Shown in pieces: positions 27,096-36,753 of a stretch of 64,000 nucleotides of DNA. The translations under genes were made by a program, and so were the position numbers. Position 1 is the stretch's first letter, and every line of letters begins with the position of its first letter. Under the pieces are notes generated by a model, which made no database searches, was not told where the DNA came from, and was given only the letters and a program-made list of their open reading frames with translations. The stretch is from an uncultured Selenomonadales bacterium (GTDB taxonomy: Bacteria > Bacillota > Negativicutes > Selenomonadales > Selenomonadaceae), in contig CAMJMR010000002.1 in assembly GCA_946407095.1 (NCBI GenBank), positions 35,471-99,470 of the forward strand, written 5' to 3'.

Positions 27096-28298
27096 ATGAA
27101 GATAACAGACGAAACTAGCAATGCGCCAGCGTTGCGTATAAGCGCGGGCGGTTACTCTAAATGGCGAAACGTTGAGGCGCGTCCACTGGATGCAACGTCA
27201 CGTTGCGCTATGGAAAAAATTTTTGTCAACCTTGGCGCGGCGAGCTACGAAATTTTTATCGGCGAAGGCATTTTGAGCGGCGTCGGCGCATTCATTTCGG
27301 GCAAGTTCACGCCCAAGGCTTTAATCGTCACGCAGGAAAAAATTTTCGACGCGCACGGGCAGCCTTTGACGGACGGACTTGCCGCGCAGGGCATTGCCTA
27401 TGACGTTGCGCTTATCCCGGACGGCGAGACCGCCAAAACCTTGCGCGAGGCGGAAAAACTTTTCACGCGAGCAATTGAGTTCGGGCTTGACCGCAAGTCG
27501 GTCGTGATAGCGTTCGGCGGAGGCGTCGTCGGAGATTTGGGCGGCTTCGTAGCGGCAACTTACCTGCGCGGCGTCCCGCTGATTCAAATCCCTACGACGC
27601 TTTTGGCGCAAGTCGATTCGAGCGTCGGCGGCAAAACCGCTGTCAATCACGCCTTGGGAAAAAATCTAATCGGAGCCTTTCACCAACCGCGCGCCGTCTT
27701 CATCGATTTGAAATGCCTTGCGACGTTGCCCGAACGCGAAATCAAATCCGGACTGGGCGAAGTCGTCAAGTACGGCGTTATCAGCGACGAAAAATTTTTT
27801 ACTTACTTGGAGACGAATGCCGATAAGATTCTTAGCCGCGACGCGGAGGTTATGGCGCACATCGTCAAGCGTTCCTGCGAGCTGAAGGCGGAAGTGGTGG
27901 CGGCTGACGAGCGCGAGGCGGGTTTGCGACGGATTTTGAATTTCGGGCACACGTTGGCGCACGCCGTCGAGGAGGAAACGCATTACGAAAAATATCGTCA
28001 CGGCGAGGCCGTTGCAATCGGAATGGTCGGCGCGGCGCGTATCAGTTGCGAGCTGAAAAAAACTTCGGCGGAAAACGTCACACGTCTTGAAAATCTTCTG
28101 CAACGGTTTAAAATGCTTACGAGGTGCGCGGGACTTGACGCCGATAAACTTTACCGCGTGACCTTCCGCGACAAGAAAACCGTCGGCGGGCTGGTTAATT
28201 GGGTGCTCATGAAAAATTTCGGCGAAGTGGAAATTTGCGGCGGCGTGCCTGAGGCTGTCGTCAAAAAAATATTCGGAGGGCTGTGTAATGGAGATTAG
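27096..28298 (+). CDS. aroB: 3-dehydroquinate synthase carrying an in-frame N-terminal repeat-derived insert
   Basis: MKITDE-[TSNAPALRISAGGYSKWRNVEARPLDATSRCA]-MEKIFVNLGAASYEIFIGEGIL...; RBS AGGAG precedes ATG 27096. Confidence 0.9.
   Translation: MKITDETSNAPALRISAGGYSKWRNVEARPLDATSRCAMEKIFVNLGAASYEIFIGEGILSGVGAFISGKFTPKALIVTQEKIFDAHGQPLTDGLAAQGIAYDVALIPDGETAKTLREAEKLFTRAIEFGLDRKSVVIAFGGGVVGDLGGFVAATYLRGVPLIQIPTTLLAQVDSSVGGKTAVNHALGKNLIGAFHQPRAVFIDLKCLATLPEREIKSGLGEVVKYGVISDEKFFTYLETNADKILSRDAEVMAHIVKRSCELKAEVVAADEREAGLRRILNFGHTLAHAVEEETHYEKYRHGEAVAIGMVGAARISCELKKTSAENVTRLENLLQRFKMLTRCAGLDADKLYRVTFRDKKTVGGLVNWVLMKNFGEVEICGGVPEAVVKKIFGGLCNGD
27108..27209. repeat. Family-2 palindromic element inside aroB reading frame
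   Basis: GAAACTAGCAATGCGCCAGCGTTGCGT...CAACGTCACGTTGCG; homologous to 36778-36873, 25371-25470 and 60508-60587. Confidence 0.88.
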
Positions 28299-29103
28299 AA
28301 TCAGTGATGACTTTGACTTAAAAAAAATCGTTGATTGCGGGCAATGCTTCCGTCCCAAAGAAATTTCGGCGGGGACTTTCCGCTTTATCGTCGGCGAAAA
28401 AATTTTGCACATCAGCGAGCGCGGCGCGGGACTTTTCGAGGTTGACTGCACGGCGCAAGACTGGGATAACGTTTGGAAAAATTATTTCGACCTTGACACG
28501 AATTACGCGGCGATTCGGCGCGACGTGGAAAAATTCGCGGCGGGCAAGCCCTACGAACAATTTTTGCGCGACGCCGCCGAGTTCGGCAAGGGCATTCGCA
28601 TCCTCCGCCAAGACCCCTTTGAAATTCTCATAAGCTTTATAATCAGCCAGCGCAAAACCATTCCCGCTATCAGAAGTTCCGTCGAAAAGATTTGCGAGCG
28701 ATTCGGGCGGAAAGTCGGCGACGTGTATCTTTTCCCCCGCGCAGAGGACATTTCGGACGCCATGATTGAAGATTTGAGCGGGCTGGGCTTGTCCTACCGC
28801 AAGGAATATATCACGGACGCGTTGGAAAAAGTTTCGAGCGGTGCGATTGACTTGAAGGAGCTGGAAACTTTTTCGGACAACGACTTGACCGAGGAACTCA
28901 AGCTGATTAGCGGCGTCGGCGACAAGGTTGCCAACTGCGTGGCGTTGTTCGCCTATCACCGCGTCGACCGCGCGCCCATTGACGTTTGGATTAAGCGCGC
29001 CATTGAAAGCGATTTGGGCGGCAAAAATATTTTCTCGTCCTTCGGCAAGAACGCGGGCATTCTTCAGCAATACATCTTCTACTACAAGCGTTCCAATAAG
29101 TGA
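28288..29103 (+). CDS. OGG1-like DNA glycosylase (8-oxoguanine DNA glycosylase family)
   Basis: GQCFRPK...ILISFIISQRKTIPAIRSSVEKICERFG...ELKLISGVGDKVANCVALFAYHRVDRAPIDVWIKR (HhH-GPD). Confidence 0.88.
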   Translation: MEIRISDDFDLKKIVDCGQCFRPKEISAGTFRFIVGEKILHISERGAGLFEVDCTAQDWDNVWKNYFDLDTNYAAIRRDVEKFAAGKPYEQFLRDAAEFGKGIRILRQDPFEILISFIISQRKTIPAIRSSVEKICERFGRKVGDVYLFPRAEDISDAMIEDLSGLGLSYRKEYITDALEKVSSGAIDLKELETFSDNDLTEELKLISGVGDKVANCVALFAYHRVDRAPIDVWIKRAIESDLGGKNIFSSFGKNAGILQQYIFYYKRSNK

Positions 29104-29305
29104 CAGTCGTGCCGTCGATTCGGCGTTTAGCATCTACTTTCTTTGACTGAGCAAAGAAAGTAACAAAGAAACTCGCCGCTGCGCGCGGAGCGGATACCGA
29201 CCACCGGCGAAGTGTCCGCGCTACCCGAAATCGCCCGTGCCGCTATGAAACCTTCCAGGTTTCAAGTCGCGGCGGCCGCCCATCCATGGGCGGCCTCGTC
29301 CTCTG
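29104..29305. repeat. Family-1 structured intergenic repeat copy B
   Basis: ATCTACTTTCTTTGACTGAGCAAAGAAAGTAAC; TGAAACCT-TCC-AGGTTTCA; GGCCGCCCATCCATGGGCGGCC. Confidence 0.85.
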
Positions 29306-29386
29306 CAACGTATCACTGCAAAAAAAATCCCCTTCCGCTTTGGAGGGGGATAATTTTTTTTATGCGATTGAGTTTTTGCTTGTCGA

Positions 29387-30613
29387 TTATTCCGCTGTCG
29401 TTTCCGCAGGCGTTTCGGCAGGTGCTTCCGCACTTTCGACGGGCGCGGGCTCTGTTGCGGGCTCAACGGGCGGCTGATAACGTTTGACTTTCGCGTTGTT
29501 ACCTTCGCGGCGCGCGCGGTTAATCGAAAGGGAAATGCGTTTGCGCTTGAGGTCGATGCGCAAGATTTTGACTTTGACAATATCGCCGACTTGAACTGCC
29601 TCGTCCGCGTTTTCGATTCGACGGTCGCTGAGTTCGCCCATGGGAATCAAACCGTCAAAGCCCGGCTCAATTTCCATGAACGCGCCGAATTTCGCGAGCT
29701 TAACGACTTTGCCTTCAATGAATTCGCCTTCGTGATAGCCTTCCGCCCTGTCGAGCCACGGGTCGCGTTGCGTCTGCTTAATGGACAGGGAAATTCTGTG
29801 CGCTTCGGGGTCGACGTTCTTGACGTAAACATCAACCTCCTGCCCGACTTTGAGGACGTCGGAGGGGTGGCTGACGCGTTCCCAAGAAAGGTCCGAAATG
29901 TGCGCGAGCCCGTCGACACCGCCTATATCAATGAACGCGCCGTATTCGACGAGACGCTTGACGACGCCCTTAAGGATATCGCCTTCGTGCAACGTGCTGA
30001 AAACTTCCTGTTGTTTAATTTCGCGTTCGCGTTCAAGAAGTTTGCGGCGGCTGAGGACGAAGCGGCGGTTGCGCGAGGACGTTGTATCAATCTCTATCGG
30101 CAAAGCCTTGACCGTCTGCCCGACGTAAGTGCTCAAATCTTTGACGAAATGCAATTCCATTTGCGAGGCGGGAATGAAGCCGCGCAGGCCGTTGACGGTT
30201 GCAGTCAAGCCGCCTTTGACGACGCCGGTAATCGTTGCGTCGACGGTCTGCAGTTCCGTGACATCGGGGTCGTCGTTGTGCGCTTTGATAGCCCGCAACT
30301 CATCCCAAACGACTTCGGCATCGGCTTTGACCTTCGAGAGGATGCCGCCGTTTTCGCCGCCGAGCGATTGAATGTAAACTCTGATTTTGTCGCCGACCTT
30401 GACGACGTCTTCTGCCGAATCGGGTTCGGGCGAGGCCAGTTCCCTTTTCGGAATGGCAATTTCCTGCTTATAACCTATGTCGACGTAGGCCTCTTCGGGC
30501 TTTACCAAAACGACGGTGCCTTCGACAACTTCGTGTTCGTGAACGTCCTTAAATCCTTCCGATTCTTCAAGCAAGGTGCTCATATCTTCCACGTTTTTCA
30601 AATCCTCTGACAC
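29387..30613 (-). CDS. rpsA: 30S ribosomal protein S1-like (multiple S1 domains)
   Basis: Repeated S1 domains (VVEGTVVLVKPEEAYVDIGYKQE; DILKGVVKRLVEYGAFIDIGGVDGLAHISDLSWERVSHPSDVLKVGQ). Confidence 0.92.
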   Translation of the reverse strand: MSEDLKNVEDMSTLLEESEGFKDVHEHEVVEGTVVLVKPEEAYVDIGYKQEIAIPKRELASPEPDSAEDVVKVGDKIRVYIQSLGGENGGILSKVKADAEVVWDELRAIKAHNDDPDVTELQTVDATITGVVKGGLTATVNGLRGFIPASQMELHFVKDLSTYVGQTVKALPIEIDTTSSRNRRFVLSRRKLLEREREIKQQEVFSTLHEGDILKGVVKRLVEYGAFIDIGGVDGLAHISDLSWERVSHPSDVLKVGQEVDVYVKNVDPEAHRISLSIKQTQRDPWLDRAEGYHEGEFIEGKVVKLAKFGAFMEIEPGFDGLIPMGELSDRRIENADEAVQVGDIVKVKILRIDLKRKRISLSINRARREGNNAKVKRYQPPVEPATEPAPVESAEAPAETPAETTAE

Positions 30614-31419
30614 TTTGTATAAACCTCCCCGATTATCCAGTCCGGCGTTGAGGCTCCGGCTGTGATACCAACCTTGTTGGTTTTGTCTAACCATTCAGGT
30701 GAAAGCTCCTGCGCTGTTTCTATGTGGTAAGTCCTGCATTTTTTTTCGCAAAGTTGAGCGAGTCGCGTCGTGTTTGCGCTGTTTCGCCCGCCGATTACCA
30801 GCATGACGTCGACTTTGGACGCGAGCTCCAGTGCCGCCTTTTGTCTTTGATCCGTCGCCGTGCATATCGTTCGCAAGATTCTTATGTCGTGTGATTTGCT
30901 AAGCAGGTGCGCCACTGTTTTGACAAAATTTTCGCCGCTCACCGTTGTTTGAGAGACTATTCCGAGGCGCGGGCAGGGCGGGAAATTTTCCGCGTCCGTC
31001 GCCGTTTCCAGAATGACTGCTCTCTTGCCCGACCACTCGAAGATGCTTTTCACTTCGGGATGATTTTTTTCGCCGATAATCACGACTTGTCGTCCGTCTT
31101 GTGCCAATTCCTTCGCAGAAAGCTGCGCCTTTTTCACATGCGGACAAGTCGCGTCGACTACGTTCAAATCTTTTGCCCGTGCTTCTTCGTAAACCTGCGG
31201 CCCCACGCCGTGTGAGCGAATTATTATCGTGCCCTCCTCCATCGCCGTCAAATCTTCGACCGTGCCCACTCCTTGGGCTTTCAGTCGCTCGACCATCTGC
31301 GGATTGTGGATTATAGGTCCCAAGGTGTTGCTTTTCCCATCCGCGTGCTCTTCGGCAATTTTTATCGCCCGCTTGACGCCGTAACAAAAACCTAAACACT
31401 CCGACAAGATTACTTCCAT
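30598..31419 (-). CDS. ispH: 4-hydroxy-3-methylbut-2-enyl diphosphate reductase
   Basis: MEVILSECLGFCYGVKRAIKIAEE...LGPIIHNPQMVERLKAQGV...ATCPHVKK. Confidence 0.95.
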   Translation of the reverse strand: MEVILSECLGFCYGVKRAIKIAEEHADGKSNTLGPIIHNPQMVERLKAQGVGTVEDLTAMEEGTIIIRSHGVGPQVYEEARAKDLNVVDATCPHVKKAQLSAKELAQDGRQVVIIGEKNHPEVKSIFEWSGKRAVILETATDAENFPPCPRLGIVSQTTVSGENFVKTVAHLLSKSHDIRILRTICTATDQRQKAALELASKVDVMLVIGGRNSANTTRLAQLCEKKCRTYHIETAQELSPEWLDKTNKVGITAGASTPDWIIGEVYTKCQRI

Positions 31420-31555
31420 TTCTACCACCTGTCTGATTGGTCTCGACAAATGAAATACCCTCAACTTGTCGATAACTGCCGATTAATATAGCATAATCGT
31501 TTTTCGCAGGCAATAACTTTGGGAAAAAAATTTCAAATACAACGTCGGACGGTGC

Positions 31556-31815
31556 CCTTTCGTTTGCTAAGCAAAAGTGCTCAAAGACAGCTCGGCTTGC
31601 GTGCGGCGGGCGTGTCCCTTCGATTCAGCTAATCTTAATTTTTGTTTTTAGCATCTACTTTCTTTGACCGAGCAAAGACCCGCTTTGAAAGCGGGGGAAC
31701 AGTAAGGGCGCGGCGACACTCTTCAGTTTTCGACAAGTTTCAACGCGCTATCTGGATGCAAACCTCATGCCGCGCGCATTCGCCGTTGCCCGTCATCCAT
31801 GACGGCCGCTAAATA
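31556..31815. repeat. Family-1 copy C, composite with a family-2 segment (31686-31790)
   Basis: GCCCTTTTCGTTTGCTAAGCAAAAG hairpin half, ATCTACTTTCTTTGACCGAGCAAAGA, then CCCGCTTTGAAAGCGGGGGAACAGTAAGGGCGCGGCG; ends CCGTCATCCATGACGG. Confidence 0.75.
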
Positions 31816-31928
31816 CATATGCTTCTTTACTTCGCCGAGCCCTCGCAAAAATTAAACGGCTCACGAAAGGAAATTGCCCGCGTCGACAGAATATGCAAGC
31901 TAAAATTTTAATTTACGGAGGAATTTTC

Positions 31929-33389
31929 ATGTCGCAGTTTGACAAAAGGAACCTGTCAATGATGATGGATTTCTACGAGATGACGATGGCGAACGGCTAC
32001 TTCGTCAACGGCGGGGAAAATACGCGCGTGGCGTTCGACGTGTTCTATCGGCGCAACCCCGACGCTGGCGGCTTCGCGATTTTCGCGGGACTGGAACAGG
32101 TTATCGAGTACGTCGAGAATATGCAGTTCAGCGCGAACGATATTGACTACCTGCGCGGGCAAAAAATTTTCAGCGAAGACTTTCTGGAGAGCCTCAAGGA
32201 TTTTCATTTCCACGGCGATATTTACGCGTTCCCCGAAGGCACGATTATGTATCCGAACGAGCCCTTCATGACGGTCGTCGCTAATCTGATTGACGCGCAA
32301 CTGGTCGAGACGGCGATTTTGGCACAAGTCAATCATCAGTCGCTTATCGCAACGAAGGCGCGGCGAATCGTGCGGGCGGCGGAAGGGCGTTTCGTTTCCG
32401 ATTTCGGAGCCCGTCGCGCTCACAACATGGACGCCGCCACTTACGGGGCACGCGCGGCTTTTATCGGCGGAGTCAACGGCACGGCTACCGTCAGCGCTGG
32501 GCAACTCTTCAACATCCCCGTCAACGGTACGATGGCGCACAGCTGGGTTATGTATTTCCGTGACGAGTTCGAGGCCTTCAAACGTTACGCCGAAGTCTAT
32601 CCCGACGCCGCGATGCTTTTGGTCGACACCTACGACGTCGTTCACAGCGGCATTCCCAATGCCATTCGCGTCGCCAAAGAAGTCTTGGAGCCTAAAGGCA
32701 AACGGCTCAAGGGCGTGCGTATCGATTCGGGTGACTTGGCTTATCTGTCGAAGAAAATTCGCAAGATGTTGGACGAGGCGGGCTTGAACGACTGCAAGAT
32801 TATCGCGTCCAACAGCCTGGACGAATTCACGATAACTTCACTGATAAGTCAGGGTGCGGCGATTGATTCATTCGGCGTCGGAGAAAGGCTGATAACCGCG
32901 AAGTCCGAGCCCGTCTTCGGCGCGGTTTACAAGATTGTTGCTGTCGAGGAGGGCGGCGTCTTCGTCCCGCGAATCAAAGTCAGCGAGAACGTCGAGAAAA
33001 TCACCAATCCCGGCTTGAAGAGTATTTACCGCGTCTACAACGAGGACGGGCACGCCGTCGCCGACTTGATTGCGTTGGTAGGTGAGACCGTCGACTTGAC
33101 GAAGCCTTATCGCTACGTCGACCCCGTCAAGCCGTGGAAGAATCGCCGCTTTGAAAACTTCACCGCCAAAAAACTTTCGCGGCTCTACGTCAAGGACGGG
33201 CGGCGCGTCGAGACTTTGCCGACTTTGCACGAGATTCGCGATTATGTTCGTCACCAGTTGGCCAATGAGATTTGGCAGGAAGAACAACGCTTTGAAAACC
33301 CGCACCGTCACTACTTGGACATGACGCCCGACTACTACGATATGAAGATGAGCCTATTGCACAAGACGCGCCAAGGCATGGACGGCTGA
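31929..33389 (+). CDS. pncB: Nicotinate phosphoribosyltransferase
   Basis: LSMMMDFYEMTMANGYF...ATKARRIVRAAEGRFVSDFGARRAHNMDAATYGARAAFIGGVNGTATVSAGQLF. Confidence 0.95.
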   Translation: MSQFDKRNLSMMMDFYEMTMANGYFVNGGENTRVAFDVFYRRNPDAGGFAIFAGLEQVIEYVENMQFSANDIDYLRGQKIFSEDFLESLKDFHFHGDIYAFPEGTIMYPNEPFMTVVANLIDAQLVETAILAQVNHQSLIATKARRIVRAAEGRFVSDFGARRAHNMDAATYGARAAFIGGVNGTATVSAGQLFNIPVNGTMAHSWVMYFRDEFEAFKRYAEVYPDAAMLLVDTYDVVHSGIPNAIRVAKEVLEPKGKRLKGVRIDSGDLAYLSKKIRKMLDEAGLNDCKIIASNSLDEFTITSLISQGAAIDSFGVGERLITAKSEPVFGAVYKIVAVEEGGVFVPRIKVSENVEKITNPGLKSIYRVYNEDGHAVADLIALVGETVDLTKPYRYVDPVKPWKNRRFENFTAKKLSRLYVKDGRRVETLPTLHEIRDYVRHQLANEIWQEEQRFENPHRHYLDMTPDYYDMKMSLLHKTRQGMDG

Positions 33390-33404
33390 ATTCAATTAGG
33401 ATCT

Positions 33405-33655
33405 GTTGGTAAATAAATAGGATTTGTCGGCTCCAATTCGGCGTCTCAACAGCTTTAATGTTTAAAATCTACTTTCTTTCAGTGGCGAAAGGAAGTAGCA
33501 AAGAAAGCCACCACTGCGCGTGGGGCGGATACCGACCACCGACGAAACGCCTGCGTCCCAGTCAGCCGCTCGTGCCGCTATCGATGCTTCCGGCATCGAA
33601 GTGGGCGAACGCGCGCTGGTAAGCGTTCGCGCCGCCATCCATGGCGGCCTCCCTT
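33405..33655. repeat. Family-1 structured intergenic repeat copy D
   Basis: CTACTTTCTTTCAGTGGCGAAAGGAAGTAG; TCGATGC-TTCC-GGCATCGA; GCCGCCATCCATGGCGGC. Confidence 0.85.
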
Positions 33656-33702
33656 TTTTGCCAACACGCCCTAAAAATATCGCGCTTGCGGGAGGTGATT
33701 GA

Positions 33703-34632
33703 ATGGACGGCTTGAGAGAACTTCTTCGCGAAAAAATGCGCGCGCAAGGCGCGGAGGCTTACGCAAAATTCCGTTGCAGCGAAGTGATTCACGATTGGAG
33801 CAAAATCGTCGACGAGACCATTTCCGAACAAGTTCAGCCCGTCGCGTTGGAACACGGCACCCTTTTCGTGCACGTGCAAAATTCCGCCTTCAAAGACCAG
33901 CTGAAGTTCGTCGCCGAGGAAATTATCGAGGCGATTAACGATCACTTCGGGCAGGACGAGCCGCTTGTCAAGGAAATAAAAATCGCCAAGGCATTTCAAA
34001 TCGCCGACATGCCGCGCAGGGCAGTTCCGAGCGATAAGGAACCGACGGCAAGCCAAGCGTTCGAGGAGGTGACTTTGACGGAGGAGGAAGTCAAAGCTTG
34101 CGAGGCGCAGGCCGAAACGTTTCCCGTCGAAGAACTGCGCCCGACGGTTTTGGCAACGCTGTTGTCGCAGGCACGAGCCCAAAAATTTCGTCGCGCCCAA
34201 GGTTGGCACAAGTGCGCCGACTGCGAGGCACTTTGTCCGCCCGAAGAAATTTTTTGCGAAGTGTGCAAGATAAAAGCGCGTTCGGCAATGGTTGAGGAAC
34301 TTTACCGCATTTTCTACGACGAGCCGTGGCTCAAGACGCGGGACGCCCAAAAAATTCTGCTTGAACGAATGCCAAACATGCGCAAGGAATGTTCGCCCGA
34401 CGTAATCGAATCTGCGCGGACGACACTGATTCAAAAGGTCGCGGGCGGCATTCGCTACGGTGATGAGGATTCGCCCGACGTGATGAAATTGGTCATGCTG
34501 GAAAAACGTTTGCCGCCCGAAAGTCTCACGCCCGCGATTATCCGCCGCACGCTGCTCGATTTGCAATTCAACCTGTCCGAAGGCGCACTGCTCAAACGTT
34601 ACGACGCCTTGAAAGGACGCCGCCGAAATTGA
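33703..34632 (+). CDS. DUF721 (DciA-like) domain protein with C-terminal zinc-ribbon-like motif
   Basis: [73 protein letters not shown]. Confidence 0.75.
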   Translation: MDGLRELLREKMRAQGAEAYAKFRCSEVIHDWSKIVDETISEQVQPVALEHGTLFVHVQNSAFKDQLKFVAEEIIEAINDHFGQDEPLVKEIKIAKAFQIADMPRRAVPSDKEPTASQAFEEVTLTEEEVKACEAQAETFPVEELRPTVLATLLSQARAQKFRRAQGWHKCADCEALCPPEEIFCEVCKIKARSAMVEELYRIFYDEPWLKTRDAQKILLERMPNMRKECSPDVIESARTTLIQKVAGGIRYGDEDSPDVMKLVMLEKRLPPESLTPAIIRRTLLDLQFNLSEGALLKRYDALKGRRRN

Positions 34633-34702
34633 CAAGCTACTGCCGCGCAGGTACAATGCTTTTCGTCGAAAGACAAAATTTTTTTTGGAGGAGATTCTTT
34701 AC

Positions 34703-35905
34703 ATGAAAGACAATGTCAAAAAGGTTGCGCTCGCCTACAGCGGCGGGCTCGACACTTCGGTTATCATTCCGTGGCTCAAAGAGAATTACGGCTGCGAAGT
34801 CATCGCGGTTTGCGCTGACGTGGGGCAGGGCGACGAACTCAACGTCGTGCACGATAAGGCTCTCAAGTCCGGCGCGTCGAAAGTTTTTATCGCCGACCTC
34901 ACCAGGGATTTTATCGAAAACTACATCTTCCCGACGCTCAAGGCCGGTGCGACTTACGAAGAAAAATATTTGCTCGGCACAAGCTTTGCCCGCCCGATTA
35001 TCGCCAAGAAACTCGTCGAAGTGGCATTGGCTGAAGGTTGCGACGCAGTGGCTCACGGCGCGACCGGCAAGGGCAACGACCAAGTCCGCTTTGAACTCAC
35101 CGTCAAGGCTCTCGCGCCCGAATTGAAAATTATCGCTCCGTGGCGCGAATGGGAACTCGACAGCCGCGAAGCCGAAATCGAATACGCCAAGGCTCACGAC
35201 ATCCCAATCGCCACCGCCAACAAGACTTACAGCATGGACAGAAACATTTGGCACCTTTCGCACGAAGGCTCCGACCTCGAAGACCCGTGGAACGCTCCGC
35301 TCAATGAAATGTTCTTGATAAGCTGCGCGCCCGAAGATGCGCCCGACATCCCCGAACAAGTTATCATCGGCTTTGAAAGCGGCATTCCCGTCTCGGTCAA
35401 CGGCGAAAAGCTCGACGCCGTCGAACTCGTAACCAGGCTCAACGAAATCGGCGCACGCAACGGCGTCGGCATCGTCGACATCTGCGAAAACCGTCTTGTC
35501 GGCATGAAGAGCCGCGGCGTCTACGAAAATCCTGCGGGCTCCATTCTCTACTACGCGCACCGCGAACTGGAATATCTTTGCCTTGACCGCGCCACCTTCC
35601 ACTTCAAGCAGCACGTTGCGATTAAATACGGCGAGCTGGTTTATGACGGCATGTGGTTTGCGCCCTTGCGCGAGGCTTTGGCGGCGTTCGTCGACGAAAC
35701 CCAAAAGACCGTCACGGGCACGGTTAAGCTCAAACTTTACAAGGGCAACATCATCAGCGCGGGCAGCAAGTCGCCCAATTCGCTGTACAGTCAAGAGTTC
35801 GTGACGTTCGAGCATGACGACGTTTACAATCAGGCGGATGCCACGGGATTTATTAATCTGTTCGGCTTGCCGCTGAAAGTTCGCGCCCTCGTGAACAAGC
35901 AGTAA
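34703..35905 (+). CDS. argG: Argininosuccinate synthase
   Basis: [38 protein letters not shown]. Confidence 0.97.
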   Translation: MKDNVKKVALAYSGGLDTSVIIPWLKENYGCEVIAVCADVGQGDELNVVHDKALKSGASKVFIADLTRDFIENYIFPTLKAGATYEEKYLLGTSFARPIIAKKLVEVALAEGCDAVAHGATGKGNDQVRFELTVKALAPELKIIAPWREWELDSREAEIEYAKAHDIPIATANKTYSMDRNIWHLSHEGSDLEDPWNAPLNEMFLISCAPEDAPDIPEQVIIGFESGIPVSVNGEKLDAVELVTRLNEIGARNGVGIVDICENRLVGMKSRGVYENPAGSILYYAHRELEYLCLDRATFHFKQHVAIKYGELVYDGMWFAPLREALAAFVDETQKTVTGTVKLKLYKGNIISAGSKSPNSLYSQEFVTFEHDDVYNQADATGFINLFGLPLKVRALVNKQ

Positions 35906-35935
35906 AGAGTAGTTTTGTTTTAGGAGAGCTTCACA

Positions 35936-36742
35936 ATGATTAAAAGCATTACGGTCGACGCGGGCATGTGTCTTCATTGCGGCATGTGCATTCAAGATTG
36001 CATAGTTCAATGCCTTGAGTTCGACGACAGAAAAGTTCCGCGCTACGTCGAAGGCGGCAAGGATATGTGCGTCGGCTGCCAACATTGCATGGCGATTTGC
36101 CCCAAGGGCGCGTTGTCGTTCGGCGGCAGAAACCCTTACAAGTCCGACCTTGTGAGTTACGGCAACAGCGAAGATTTGTTGCTTCTGATAAAGTCGCGGC
36201 GCAGCTTCCGTTTCTTCAAAGAGCAGGACGTTCCGCCCGAAAAACTTTCCAAAATCGTCGACATGCTGGCTTACCCGCCCAAGGGAGGCAATGCCGATTC
36301 GTTGCACTTCAGCATCGTCGCCACGGCTGAAAAAATGCGCGCCATCGAAAAATTCACTTACGAGACGATAAACGCCATTGAAAACCCGTCGCCCGTCGTC
36401 GAGTTGTGCCGAAACTGCTACAGCAACGGCATCGACTTCATTTATCGCGGAGCGGCGGCGTTGGTAGCCGTGTCCGTCGACAATTCAAAAGTCATAGCGG
36501 GCTGCGAAAACGCCGACCCGATTATCGCGCTGTCCTACTTGGATTTGTACGCGCAAAGCTTGGGCTTGGGCACGCTGTGGACGGACGCCACTTTGACTGT
36601 CATGAAAGAATTGCCCGAAGTCAGAGCCCTGCTTGAAATCCCCGACGAATGCGAATTGAACTACGTAATGCTTTTGGGCGTGCCCGCGATACAATATCGG
36701 CGCACCGTTCAGCGCGAGCCCGCCCATGTGACAATGATTTAG
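35936..36742 (+). CDS. Nitroreductase family protein with N-terminal 4Fe-4S ferredoxin domains
   Basis: CLHCGMCIQDC...CVGCQHCMAICPKGAL followed by SRRSFRFFKEQDVP nitroreductase fold. Confidence 0.9.
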   Translation: MIKSITVDAGMCLHCGMCIQDCIVQCLEFDDRKVPRYVEGGKDMCVGCQHCMAICPKGALSFGGRNPYKSDLVSYGNSEDLLLLIKSRRSFRFFKEQDVPPEKLSKIVDMLAYPPKGGNADSLHFSIVATAEKMRAIEKFTYETINAIENPSPVVELCRNCYSNGIDFIYRGAAALVAVSVDNSKVIAGCENADPIIALSYLDLYAQSLGLGTLWTDATLTVMKELPEVRALLEIPDECELNYVMLLGVPAIQYRRTVQREPAHVTMI

Positions 36743-36753
36743 GTGAACACGTA

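Noticed and set aside
34637-36307. 556-aa minus-strand ORF opposite argG
   Set aside because: Exactly antisense to well-conserved argG and the nitroreductase gene; biased composition typical of shadow ORFs in GC-skewed coding DNA.
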